Shown piece by piece: positions 10,707 to 22,352 of a stretch of DNA of 44,192 nucleotides. The DNA is taken from contig FN649736.1 in assembly GCA_000310025.1 (NCBI GenBank), forward strand, positions 2,691,696 through 2,735,887. Direction: 5' to 3'. The notes under the pieces were generated by a model. It made no database searches. It had not been told where the DNA came from and saw only the letters and a list, made by a program, of their open reading frames with translations. This DNA is from Ectocarpus siliculosus (lineage: Eukaryota > Sar > Phaeophyceae > Ectocarpales > Ectocarpaceae). Each line of letters opens with the position of its first letter. Position 1 is the first letter of the stretch. A program made the position numbers and the translations under genes.

Positions 10707-10897
10707 TGTTTGGGGTGCTCAGCAGGATACTGATCTACGGGGCCTCCGGGGGTTACGTGAATGATGTTTGTGTATGATGGATATGATACGTGCGGGGCCC
10801 CTCGTGCCTCCGCCGTGCATGCCACTCTCTAATCAACCAAGGTCTTGAGTCAACCTTCTTTCTCTTTCGGCCTCTGACGGGCTACCGCACCCAAACA
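10707..10897 (+). repeat. Copia 3' LTR
   Basis: 191 bp, same ends as the left LTR and two substitutions away from it. Its right end CCCAAACA is followed at once by the TAGGG target duplication (10,898-10,902). Confidence 0.92.
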
Positions 10898-10902
10898 TAG
10901 GG
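10898..10902. repeat. Target-site duplication of the copia element, right copy
   Basis: TAGGG, identical to 4,089-4,093. The gypsy pol frame resumes on its far side. Confidence 0.9.
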
Positions 10903-13641
10903 CGCAGTTTAGCGTTCTTAGCAGCTTGTTTTTTTGTGCGTTCCGATAGGTTACGGCGCGCTAGTTCAAAAGCAACCTGTAGATTTTCCTGTGTTGTTTT
11001 AGAGAATTCCTCGGTATTCGCTGTTGCTCCCACATGAGGGATGCCGAGGATAATGTCAACTGGTAGTCGTGGCTTCCGACCAAACATAAGAAAGAATGGT
11101 GTTTCATGCATGGTGGAGCTAAATGACGTGTTGTAAGCCAGTTGGACAAAAGGCAGCAATGATGCCCAGTTATCGCGGTTCATGGAACTATGCATGGCAA
11201 GCATTGCGTGCATGGTAGCATGTACTCGTTCTGAGACAGAATTACCCTGCGGACGGTATGGTGTCGTGCGGGTTTTCTTATAGTTCAGAATACGCTGTAA
11301 TTGGTGGACTACACTGTTCTCAAATTCAGGTCCTTGGTCGGAATGCAACAGTTCAGGCGATCCAAAGATGCTGATGATGCGGTCGATAATGGCCTGAGCG
11401 ACAGTGATTGCTGACTTGTTGGGAATCGGAGTCAACACGGTGAATCGGGTTAGGTGGTCCATCATGGATAGGACATGTTTGCACCGTACCCCGGCGGCTG
11501 AAACTGATTCTGCTTTATATTCAACTAGGTCAACCGAAATACGTTCAAACGGTCTTTGTACTGGTACATGTCCCGTTGGTAATTTGTTCCGGTTGTGGGC
11601 TGTTTTCCGACGTTGACAGGCTTGGCATTCTTGACACCAAGTACGGACGTCCCGATTCATGGTTGGCCACCAGTACTTTTGGCGAATCTTCTCATAAGTC
11701 GGTCTAGACGCTAAGTGGCCCCCAGATAATACGTGGTCATGATAGGCGTGTAGCACTAGTCCGGTAAGGGCGTAAGGCAACACCAATTGGTCACTAAACG
11801 TACTACGTTTCCGGAGGTAGCCTGGTAAATACGATTTAAACAGCAATCCATCACGCACGAAGTAGTACGACATGGAAGTGGTTGTCTCGTCATCAGGTAA
11901 TTGAGCGTCAGGTTTTGTAAGATAGTCGATATATTTGCCATATTCAAGAGCTTGTTTTTCACGCAAGATATCGCGGTTAATAGTTTCAAATACGTTGGTC
12001 GCCCTAATATAAACTGATTTCTCAGCGAATAATTCGCGATCACTTTGAACCGGTCGCAAGTTTTCCAAACGATCTGCAGACACTTGGTACGGACGTGGTG
12101 GAACATTTGAATGCAGCGCAGGGTCATCAGGCACATTCCTACATATCGGTGCAAGTTGCGGTGCTTCCAACTGTTGTTGGTGATCGAACGCAAACAACCG
12201 AGATAGGGTGTCTGGGACTACATGTAACTTTCCCGGCTTGTGTCGCACTGTAAAGTCAAAGGACTGCAAAGCGATTGCCCATCTGGTCAGCATATTAGAC
12301 GTGTTTTGCATTGTGTACAAAATATCTCAATGCCGCGTGATCCGTGACAACTTCGAAATGTCTGCCCCACAAGTAGGGTCGCCAGTGTTGTAAACTCAAA
12401 ACCACACCGTAACATTCCTTCATCGTCGCAGAGTAATGACGTTGAGCCTTGTTAAATCGTTGGCTAAAATAAGCGATAATATTCACATCGTCGCCGTTCT
12501 TTTGGCCCAGGAATGCTCCTGCACCAACTTCACTAGCATCTACGTGAACCACGAAGTCTTTGGTAAAGTCAGGGAAACATAACACAGGTGCTTTGCTGAG
12601 TAACCGTTTGATCTCTGCAAAAGCCTTATCATGTTCCTGGTTCCAACGTTTTGCGATCGATTTTACATGCTCTTTTTGTGTGAGTTCGACTAGCGGTGCG
12701 ATCACCGTAGAAAGGTCGGGTATAAATTTCCTCACATAGCTCACCATTCCCAATACTGAGCGAAGCGCTTTGATTGTTTTGGGTGCAGGCAAATCGACAA
12801 TAGACTTTATACGATCTTCCCCAACACGAATCCCTTTTTCCGACAGTATATGCCCCAGGTATTTTACTTCCTGTGGTCCAAATTGTACTTTGGAGGGTTT
12901 CAAGGTAAGACCGGCCGCTTGGAGTGCTTGGAGCATGCTTTCTAATAAGGTTAGATGGCTCTCCCAATTTGAGTTGCAGCAAATAATGTCGTCCATATAC
13001 ACCAAAAGTCCACTGCGTGGTCCGAAGTGAGAGAATGCCAGAGACATCATACGGGCAAATAGAAAAGGAGCATTCGCAATTCCGAAGGGGAGGCGTTTGA
13101 AAACCCATTTCCCTTTGTGTGTCACAAACGCAGTCTTTTCTTGTTCTGCTTCGTCTACTTCGATTTGGTGGTAGGCTGACTGGATATCGCAGACAGTAAT
13201 ACATTTTGCACCTCCAACGGTATCAATATGGGATTCTATATCTGGCATGGGCCAAGATTTTCGAATAAAACTCTTGTTAATAGTAGAGCGGTAGTCAACG
13301 CAGAATCGAGGAGTGCCATCAGCTTTTGCTACGATGGTAACTGCAGATCCCCACGAACTGGGTCTCTGTTCAATAATCTCCTCGTCCTCCATTTGTTCCA
13401 CACACTTGTCGATAACTTCTTGTGCTCTTCTAGGATTAGTACGATAGGGAGCACGGTCGACTGGTTTAGTGCCTGGTTCTAGCGGAAAATCTGCCTTGGC
13501 TATCTTGCATTTTCCGAGCTCCTTCGGAGATAATGAAAACACGTTACGATATTTCGCGCATAAATCCATCCTCTCATTTCCTATACCAAAGCCCCCCCCC
13601 CGTACTTTACACAACAGTGGCCTCAAAAAAATTGTTGTCAC
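10903..13641 (-). pseudogene. Gypsy pol, RT-RNase H-integrase part
   Basis: The reverse transcriptase runs from about 13,560 to 12,700 and contains the catalytic YMDD motif at about 12,988-12,999, with FCVDYR and LPFGIANAPF blocks before it. RNase H follows, with a VVHVDASEVGAG block and VTDHAAL. At an A4 run (12,319-12,322) the frame shifts by one base, so the RT/RNase H frame ends at 12,295 while the continuation is read in another frame. Integrase follows with an HHCC zinc module (HDHVLSGGH, then CQECQAC) and a D, D, E triad in VDLV, HSDQGPEF and SERVH. The reading frame then meets the copia insertion at 10,902. Function would be copying and integrating the element; the frameshift and insertion make this copy inactive. 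Confidence 0.85.
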
Positions 13642-14666
13642 ATAAAAAAACCGTTTCGATCTCTCTACCTAGCCCTCATAACTGTCCGTACTGATCCAAT
13701 ACTTGACGCGGTCGATTCCCGTGGTCGCAGGCTAACTTACGCTAAAAAGGTACACTCATATAAAATGGACTCGAGGGGTCCGCAAGCCAATTTATATCAA
13801 CCGCAGGTACTACTACTTACTGCTGTAGTCTGGAGCCCTCAGCTGCTCCCTCTCTCTGTGCGCGTGTGTGTGATTTCGTCCTACTTTTTATTATGGCGAC
13901 AGTCCTTCCATTTTTCGTGGTGAGACGTGTACTAGTCTACACTTTTCAGTGTGCAGAGCACTTTTCTGGACCTTTCGATCGCTCCGCATCATCGCATCAT
14001 CATCAATCATCTTCGATGTCTCTTCCCGGGGCATTAAGAAGTCTCCGTCCGGCCGCACCTAACATCAAACATCAAACATCGTTCGTTGTGCTCTTGACAT
14101 GACCTGCAGCAGCGTAGCGTGCACACGCCATTTTATTGCGTGGATGTTCCACTGAAGAATGTGGACTGATATCCTCGCAGAACGACGTCGTCCGCCGTCC
14201 GCAGCTCGCTCTCTGCATCCCACTCCCTCAGCACAGGAACCGGTACACGCCAAGAGGCCGTGAAACATGGCACGGCGGTGTGTACGTCGCAACAGCAGTC
14301 CCGCCTCTCCGGAAAAGAATTAAGGAAAAATAAATTAAGGGATAATATAAACACACACAGAAGGACTACCATTCGAGATATACCCACAGTCACAGAAAGA
14401 ATTAAGGAATAATAAAAACACACCCAGAAAGACTACCCAGAAAGAATATTATTTGTAGAGTCGGCGCAACACGAATTATAAAGTAAAAAATGTATCTTCA
14501 AGTTTTTGGCAACAGGCAACAGGCAACAGGCAGCGCCGTGTAAGTGTACAACGACCGCACCAGAGGGGAGCACCAGCGCAGAGAGTGACCTCGGCAGCGA
14601 TGTGCAGGAGAAACCAAGCGTTACACAAGGCTCAAGGACAAGGCACCGTCACCGACAACACCCCAC
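13642..14666. other. Intergenic stretch between the retrotransposon nest and the Zn2Cys6 gene
   Basis: No gene is recognisable. A pyrimidine- and GT-rich patch lies near 13,840-13,870. At 14,351-14,391 there is a ~42-bp segment starting AACACACACAGAAGGACTAC that recurs at about 15,540-15,580, with a shorter third copy at 14,415-14,440. The stretch presumably contains the promoter and 5' untranslated region of the downstream gene, but no core promoter element can be assigned by eye. Confidence 0.5.
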
Positions 14667-17600
14667 ATGAACAAGCCGGAGACACACCACCGACAACATC
14701 ACCCCATGAACAAGCCAGCAGAGGGAAGACTTACATCAACTGGGGATGTTCCGTCCACGGAACGACGCGGCCATCACCAAACGATTGGGCTCAAGAAAAG
14801 CTGCGACTTTTGCTTCAAGCGTCGGAAGAGATGTGACGGACGTGCCCAGAGGCGATGTAGGTGAGCTGAGACCGTGCACCTCTTCTACATGAACATATGT
14901 CAGCAGTTCTTACTATAGTCCAATCGCCTCGGGCAAATCGGATAGATAAATGGGCCGAATGGGTGTAAAATGGTGCACGAGGCTTTGGCGCGTGCGCAAG
15001 TGTCGCGGCACACTTGAGTTCGTGGTTGCTGGTTGTCTCGAATCTGCGCTGTGCCGGTGGCATCAAACGATAGACGTCGACGCTCCTTTCCTCATTCGAG
15101 AGGGTACGGCTTGGTCGAAAGGGATGAATGGTTGACGGGAATCTTTGAGAACCTTCTATGCAAGACTACAGAATCCATACATACATTCAGCATATATAAT
15201 TACCCCGATAAATATGCATACAACGCTTTCGAACTATGTACACGCGAGACCAGCGGTTTCCAAAGATTGGATTCCACAGCGGCAAGTGTGAAGGTGCCCG
15301 AAATGGCGGCGTTCGAAAACCGTCTCGTCAAGTGCTTCCGAACACGTATGTATCGTTTGGGTTAGAATGAGCCGCGGAGCGGCGAAGGCACTACATTATT
15401 TACGCTGTTCTTCTTTCTGCCTCCATCCCAGCTAAAACAGGGCCGAAATATCGGCCTCTTCCAACGCGATGGAGGGGATGAACGGGGTAAGTACCGTGCA
15501 CACGAGCTTGTCTCGAACCGCTTAGATATCAATTATAAAAACACACACAGAAAGACTACCCATTCGAGATATACCCACAGTCGAACGGGATGATGTTGTT
15601 GCACAGAGCAAAGTAGTCTAATTACTCCCAGCTACAATTTTCAAAATCTTCTCGGACCTCGAGTTCCCTGAAATAATCACCTCAAAAGTTGACCTGGCAC
15701 ACTCTTTCGCGCCCTCGGGTTAACGGTCACACCTCGAGATCCGTGAATTTTTCACCTCAAAAGTTGACCTGGCACACTCACTCTTTCGCGCCCTGCACCA
15801 ACGGATGGGGTTGACCTGACAAGCAGCTAGACTTTTGCTCTCTGCCTACTAGTCTATTTGATCGATTTTGTATTTCTAAATTTCATGTCTGCCAGGAAGA
15901 AATTCTGGGTTGGTTGTCGTTTATCGTCGTCTGTCTCGCCATCTCTACTCGGAGAGGACAGGTTTTGTGCTGACAGGCTCAACGGACTTCTGTGCCGACA
16001 CGTATATATATACGATGGCAACAAACTGCTGTCACCCGTAGGTGTTTTTTTTTCACGCACTCCTTCCAAAATGTCCTTTGTGTTTTTTCCAGTTTTTCAA
16101 GAGGGAACGTTCATGTCACATATGCATAGACCCTTCCTGATTTGTTAGGTTATAGCGTCACGGGCGCACGCCGACGTGATTACCGGCCACACTTCGCAAG
16201 TCTCGGCGCCTCTTCCCCTCTCTCACGCTTTCGGCGGCAGTTTTTGCAACGAAAAAGGGCGGCCGGAATGTCACTACAGCATGAGGTCCCTCCCGAGCAT
16301 GTCTTCCGAGACCCCGACCGTCGTTCCAGCCTCCGGTGAGGAGGACGCCGTTCGAGACGATTCGCCGCCCACGGGTGTAAGCTTCTGGGCCGGGGCGGAG
16401 GCAGACAACGACGCCAACGCCGATACTGGGACACAACCCACCGCGAAGAAGAAGGGGTCAGAGACGGCTGTTGGGGTCACGGGCTTGGTGCTTCCATTCA
16501 AGAGGTATAGAGTGAAGCACACGCGACATGTTGATGATGAGATCCAGCCGGCGTGCATAAATATTCTTGAAAGCAAGAGCGGTAACCACAACGATTTCCA
16601 AGCAGTATCCGCACAATGTGTTTGCACGTACTTGTTGAGTTCTGTCCACTTCAAGATGGCCGGACAGAAAAAAAGACTCCTCTGGATCACGCGGGGTGCC
16701 AGCCTTTCTTTTTCCCCGACATTCCCCCCCCCGCCCGGTGCCGCTCCCTTGCCTCGTGTTCGAACGCTCCTTCTCTCTCAGGGCCCGGATCAGCGCTTCC
16801 CCGGCGACTGGGCTGGCAGGACTGCTCGAGAACGAACTCTTGGGGGAATTTTTCGGTTGCTTGGGCTTCCTGTCCCTTGCCACCGAGAGGTTTGTGCAGT
16901 ATGTATTGTAGACACGATTTTTTGTCGTAGAGGAAGGATCTCGTCGGCCAAACAGCTGCCGTCCTCGCTGAGGAACCTGAACCTTCCACCGGTCTCACGG
17001 CCGGCCTCGGAAGTCTCGCAGCCCGCTTACGGGGACCAGTGGCGACCGGGTTTTTCGAGTCGGCGGCGACAATATATTTGCCGCGTTGCTAATACGTGTA
17101 AGTAGTTCTGCGAATCGATGAGGAGTTTTTCGGCGTCATTTGTTCGATTCGCCGGAGCATGGGCAAGTTGTGGACATTTATTTTGCAGAACAAGGAAGCT
17201 TTGTGGTTTCGCAGCGACTCTTGGTAGCACCCCGCGGAAGCACTGTTCCACCTGCGATGACGGCAGCGATTCCACCTGGCCAGTACCCACCACCGTAGTT
17301 TGTGTTTTGATGACTGCCGCGAATATCGCGTATCGCAATAGCCTCGTTCCCCGAGACCGGGGTATTGTTTTTTTTTCTCTCTTCCCCTACATAGTAGTGA
17401 GCGTGGTTTCTCCGCACTCAACCCTCCCGGCGTGCGTTCGGTCCCTCTCGACAGCATCGTCCGCGGTGCGATGGTGAGTGTGATGCGGGCCAGCAACGGG
17501 CTGAATCAACGAGGGGCAACAACACCGGCTCGGCCCCGGCCTGCAACCGACGGGGCCTGGCTGGTCGAGGAGGACGATACCGAAGAGGCCCCCGCAAGCA

Positions 17601-20600
17601 GCGTCCGGACAGAGGAGGCGTGCTGGCGTAAGGCCGTGACGACCGAGGATGCGGCGCTGCCGCGAGATGCATCGACGTGTATCCTGTGGTGCGCGATCGC
17701 CCTCGGTGCTCTCGTGCGAGGGTACCCTTTGCCACATGTGGGTGGGAACTCGAACGCCGCTCTTTGGTGGCTAAAGCAGGGTGCAGAAGGCATGTCGCGC
17801 CAGTGCTGGACACCGTTCTCGATTGGCTATGTAGCTAGGAATCCGTCTAGATATCCTTTCGAGTCATGTTGTCGCAGAAGGAACAAGAGCGCTACACCTC
17901 TGCCGACACCCGTTTTTCTTGTCCTGTGCTCCAACGAACTGTACGCATGGCCCTCCTCAATCGCGGAACAACAGGTGCAACGGTACGTCCATCTGGCGAC
18001 AGATACGCTAGCGTCCTGTTCAGCTAGTGCTGCACTCGACATAGCCAGGTAGGAGCTGTAGCGAAAGTTTTGTGTTGCCTGATTGAGCGCTACATCTGGC
18101 ACGTCCATGTTCTCATCAACTCGGCGCCTACGAACACTGAGAGGTGGTTGGCCAACCTCGCTGTCGGTGTATGTGCATGGCACCTGTGCCCGTGCTGCCA
18201 GTACGTTTCAGTCGATATCCAACCGACTTCCATCCATCGTTTTTTTTCTTTCTGGGAACGCAGGGCCAACCTCGCCATGGCCTTCGTGCACAACTTCCTG
18301 GGCGATCAGGTGGGTTCCTGTTCGTTACACAGCGGTGGTGGACTACCGTCCATGACGGGCGCCGCCGTCTACCATAGTCGCTGTCGTCGTTTAAGTCACT
18401 CCTGCGTCCTTACGCCTTGAACACATACGTGTACCGCACGATATCCCGTTTGGATGCGAGATGGGCGCGCACGGGCCTCGAATGGTCTTGCCCTTGACGT
18501 TTGAACCCCTTGTTGCGTCGAAGCCGATATGATGGTGCGATTTCTTCTGAAGCCGCGGTGCAACGACCGTGCAATCGATATTTCCATTCTCGGTTTGACC
18601 GGCATTTCTGGTACTGAGCGCATCCACAGGGTCCCTCTTTGGATTTCTTTCGGTCGTGTGCGGCTGGTTGAGAACTTCCCCGATGGTTTTGAGCGTTTCA
18701 TCCGCGATTTCTTGAGGCGGGACCAGCGGTTCGTCCGCTGCCGTGTTGGCACGTGGTGAGTATCATCGTTTGATGTAGGTCCCCCCCGCCCCCGCCCCAC
18801 GCCGAACACGCCTAAATAATGTGAAACTCTCAGGTCAAAAACCACCGATACGTGGAGCTCGCGAACAGCATCGTGAGCGCCCTGCCCCCGGGACAAGTCT
18901 CGTTGGTGAGAACCGACCAGCTTTTTCTGTCATGCAAAACGGGCAAGCGCAGTGTTTCCTGGTTGTAGCGTTTCCACCCCTTTCTTGTCGCTCAACGTCC
19001 GAACGGGGCGGCGGTACGTTTAGCCTTGAGCTCAACCTTGCCTCCGAACCGCAAGCCGACTTTTGGAGGCAGGACAAAGTACCATTCGGGTACACGGCAG
19101 GGCGCATATCTCTTGTTGTCCATGTTCCGCGAGATTTATGAGCCAGGTATTCATGCATAGGTACAGTAGGCGTGTGTTGTCAGAGAGACCATATTCGGGG
19201 GCGGGTTCCGTGGGAGTATGAGCCCGTTGGTGGGGGGCGTCCGCCTTTGGCGTTGGCTTTCAGCTGGTTGTTGTCCTGCTCTTTCACACGACCCTAGAGG
19301 TCTCTGGGCCCGCGTGTTGCCTACGCGCGGCCCGGGGCGCGGTGTGGTGCGGTGTTGCCTTTCTCGGCGAGTTTTCTTGGCGTGACACATTCGCTGGACG
19401 TTGTGTCGCCAATGCCTCGCTGCACGATCGCGCCGCACGCCGCAGGGAGTGTACGACCTGCTGAAGTACGCCGGGAAGTCTTGGGTGTTCGAGGTAGGCC
19501 TCGCCTCGAGGAAGGACATAGATGCCTACTGGCAGAGCGTGTCCCCCATTTGGAAGGTGAGTTCGAAGGAGAAGGGGCTGTGATGTTGCCGACGAAACTC
19601 GTGCACGAGCACTCGGCCGCAAACATTCCCCAGTTTATTTCCTCTGTGAATGCTTGGCATCGTAGGCCAGAATGAATGAGTTTGGTATTTTTACGATTTT
19701 TGGGAGCAAGCGCTCCTCCTGTTGTTCCGGGTGGATCCTTCCCTCCCAAACGCCCCCGCCGGCGCTCCTCTATCCGCTGTTGCACCCGGTGACCGTGTAG
19801 CTGCCAGAGAAGGTCGTGGAACAGGACATCTGTGGCCTCGTCCTTGCTGTCGACACCCGCATCGATCAACTCGTGCTCGCGGACGCCCCGGGGACACCCG
19901 CTGCCGAGGGACTGCAAAGTTCGTCCGATGCCACCGCGGAGGTGTCCTCGAGGCCGTCGCCGCTCACGTATGGGGAGGATGACGATGCGGAGGGGATGAT
20001 GGGAGGGTTCGTGGACGCGCCTCTGCCGACAAAAGAAGGGGGTCTCGCTTCGCCCCACCCCACGGATCCCTTTCTGGGGATGAAGGAGGCGATGCCGGAA
20101 CTGCTGCGCGCGAATGGCCTTCTTTCGCGGTGAGGAAGAATGAAAATGCGGGCACGTGCTTTGTTGGTGCACGCGTTGTGGACGCACTTGGGTTGTTGTG
20201 CAGCAGCAGCCGGTAGACCTTCTAGGCCACTCCCTTCGATCGAAACGTGCGACCCGTCGACGCTGCGTGTAGCCCCCCCCCCCCTGCTTGGTTGCTTACT
20301 TTGCTCTCTGAAGGGCCGATCACGGCCGACGGCGACCCCTATACACCCTGAGCAGTTTGAGTGTTGCGCGTGGTAGAGTTGAAGCCAGAGCGTTCGTTGG
20401 GGCCACCTGGCGCTGGGGGAGCTCCGTGGGTGTAAGGAAGGCACCGATGATGCGATGGGGCCTCCACTGTATTCCCCTTCAAAGAGCCTCTCTCTCTCTT
20501 ACCGCCCTTTCTCCCGCTTGTTTGTGCCTCTCGCCTTCTCGCTCGCCCGTCTGCCACATACCGGCCATATGATGGCGGCGGATAGTGCCAAGATGCAGTC

Positions 20601-22352
20601 GGGGCTCGGTAATCTGCTGTACTACGGGTGAGCTGTTTATTTCAGGCAACCATCGCCTAGAGTTAAAAAAGTGTATTTGTACGCATTGCAACGCGAGGAT
20701 GTCACGAATGTGCTCGATGGCCAACGGGGATCGTCTTCCTGCAGTGCTGTTCGGTGTTTTTAATAAATTCCGGTTGTTTGTCCTTGCTTGACCCGTTTGA
20801 GTGTATGTGTGTGTGTGTTCATTCGCTACTTTTAGTATATGCTTCCGTCGCGCCCATCTCCTCCTTGTCAACAACCATTGAAGGTAATTTAGATTGAGTG
20901 GGAGGGGCACCGAGAACTTGCCTGTCCGCAGGGCACTCGAACGGATGTTACCCCCCCCCCGGGCACCTTTTCCTGACGCCGAACACGATCCGCCTTGCAC
21001 CGCCGTGTGTGGTGTGGTCGAATGCGCCCCCGCGAGCAGGAATCTCTGCTTCCTCCAGGCCCTCAACAACGACATTGCCGCATCGGCGGGGTCATTCCAC
21101 CGGAGCGTGAGCGCATTGCTGCGCTACCCGGGCCTGTGTCGCTACAACTCTCTGTGAGTCTGTCTGCTGCTTCCAGGACCAGAGTGTTAGCGTCGAGCAG
21201 AGCAAACGCTCGTTCCGTCGATGAGCTAAATAGCTTCATGAAGGACGTGCCGCATATTTGATGAATTTGTTGAGAGCAGGCGACGGAAGGCTGTGGACGA
21301 GTGAAGTATACAAGCCCACCTCCTCGCGCCTTCATACTTCCACCGCTGGGCGAGACTTGCTCGAAGTCGTGGGCCGATAGATAGTTCCACGAGAAGGGGT
21401 TCGAGTTTTCATAATTAGTAGTGAGTTGTGAGACCGAATTTCGAGAACGAAGTTTATAGTGTCGTACGATGACAGCGGCTTTGGACACACAGCAAGCTGT
21501 TCAGGATCTTGCTGGTCTTAACCGTTCGAGGCGAAACCTACAGCTTGCAGTCGTGGGTGGCATACTGGTGCACGTGCAATGTTGCCAATTGGCTTCGCCA
21601 CGGCCTTCTGAATCTCGCGGTTGGATGCTATTTCTGCCATTGTTTGCCGCCGTTCCCGAAGTGTCTTATTGTGCGGTAGAAGTGAGACGACCACGTTCGC
21701 CTGGCGCGGGTATGAGATGTGGTTATCCTGTACAGGGTCGTGGGTGCGAAGACGACTCGTTAAGCTTTCGTCTGCGACGTTAAGAAGGTGGCTCGCGCGC
21801 GCGCCATCCACCGCGTGGCGAGCCTCAGGCTCGAGCTCCCAGTACATACTGCTGTGCTGTTTTTTACGAGCTTTGGAGGAAAGTTCCGGGGAAGGATCAC
21901 TGCCACCAGAAAAAACGTGCAGACGTGGCCTTTTTGACCAAAATGAAGTGGGAATCTAGGTGCAGAGTTTCTGTTTGAATCGGAATCGTGCTGTTCCCGC
22001 TGTAATTCTGTGTCGGCCATTGGGCGGCATCTTCGGTGACTACCGTACAGCATTAGTCTTTCCAAAAACATGTCCACCTTCCGTGTCCCACGTATGCTGA
22101 GCGTTTTTGTCCAAAACCATCCGCGTGCCTGTGAAAACCGCGTTCTCGACCAGGTCGCACAACGCTCACACACAGCTTTGGGGGCTGGCCAATGCCCGCC
22201 GGCGAGAGCACTACGAGGCTTTGAGGGCGGCTTACAACCCGATGCGACCAGCGAGCCTCTCGCCAGCACCGCCATTCGACGAGTGGACAGGAATGTCCGA
22301 CATATGTGACCACCCCTACTGCAGGTACTGTTGCCGCCGTTGCTCGCTGTGA
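14667..22352 (+). CDS. Zn(II)2Cys6 (C6) transcription-factor-like protein, many exons
   Basis: Proposed exons, joined by GT-AG sites in matching phase: 14,667-14,860; 16,241-16,504; 16,782-16,889; 17,455-17,737; 17,975-18,048; 18,264-18,309; 18,834-18,905; 19,446-19,556; 19,810-20,129; 20,586-20,627; 21,040-21,153; 22,176-22,352, giving about 600 residues. Exon 1 ends and exon 2 begins inside a binuclear zinc cluster: CDFCFKRRKRC, a 7-residue loop and C from exon 1, then FC and PEC from exon 2, spacing C-x2-C-x6-C-x7-C-x2-C-x7-C. The basic residues between cysteines 2 and 3 would contact DNA. Later exons carry a helical middle region (ILWCAIALGALVRG, ANLAMAFVHNFLGD, VELANSIVSALPPG, LLKYAGKSWVFE, ICGLVLAVDTRIDQL, GLGNLLYYG, LLRYPGLCRYN, YEALRAAYNPMRP, PPFDEW) that I associate with brown-algal C6 regulators. 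An exon between 21,154 and 22,175 is probably missing, since phases do not match there. The start is the first ATG in the open frame. Likely nuclear; target genes unknown. Confidence 0.72.
15656..15796. repeat. Two tandem copies of a ~75-bp unit in intron 1
   Basis: Starting at about 15,656 and 15,731, both copies begin ACCTCGAG, share CACCTCAAAAGTTGACCTGG and end CTTTCGCGCCCT. The second copy has a 4-bp CACT insertion. They lie in the first intron of the Zn2Cys6 gene and have no evident function. Confidence 0.75.

Larger units (their letters stand above)
4094..10897 (+). mobile_element. Ty1/copia LTR retrotransposon, complete but coding-defective
   Basis: The 6.8-kb element has two 191-bp LTRs, a 5-bp target duplication, gag with zinc knuckles, then protease, integrase, reverse transcriptase and RNase H in copia order (integrase before RT), and a polypurine tract next to the right LTR. 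The LTRs differ at only two positions, so insertion was recent. Even so, the coding region carries at least three disruptions: a frame change in gag, an in-frame TAG in pol and a frameshift before RNase H. A clear primer binding site after the left LTR was not recognised. It sits head-to-head inside the gypsy pol gene. Confidence 0.92.
3292..13641 (-). mobile_element. Ty3/gypsy retrotransposon remnant, split by a nested copia element
   Basis: The minus strand encodes, in order, reverse transcriptase, RNase H, integrase and a C-terminal chromodomain-like tail. This is the gypsy/chromovirus order (RT before integrase). Removing 4,094-10,897 plus one TAGGG copy rejoins the coding sequence without changing frame, which shows that the copia element inserted into an intact gypsy frame. 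I see no gag or protease upstream of about 13,600 and no clear gypsy LTRs at either side, so the element is truncated as well as interrupted. Sequence 3,086-3,291 downstream of its stop codon is AT-rich and unassigned. Confidence 0.85.
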
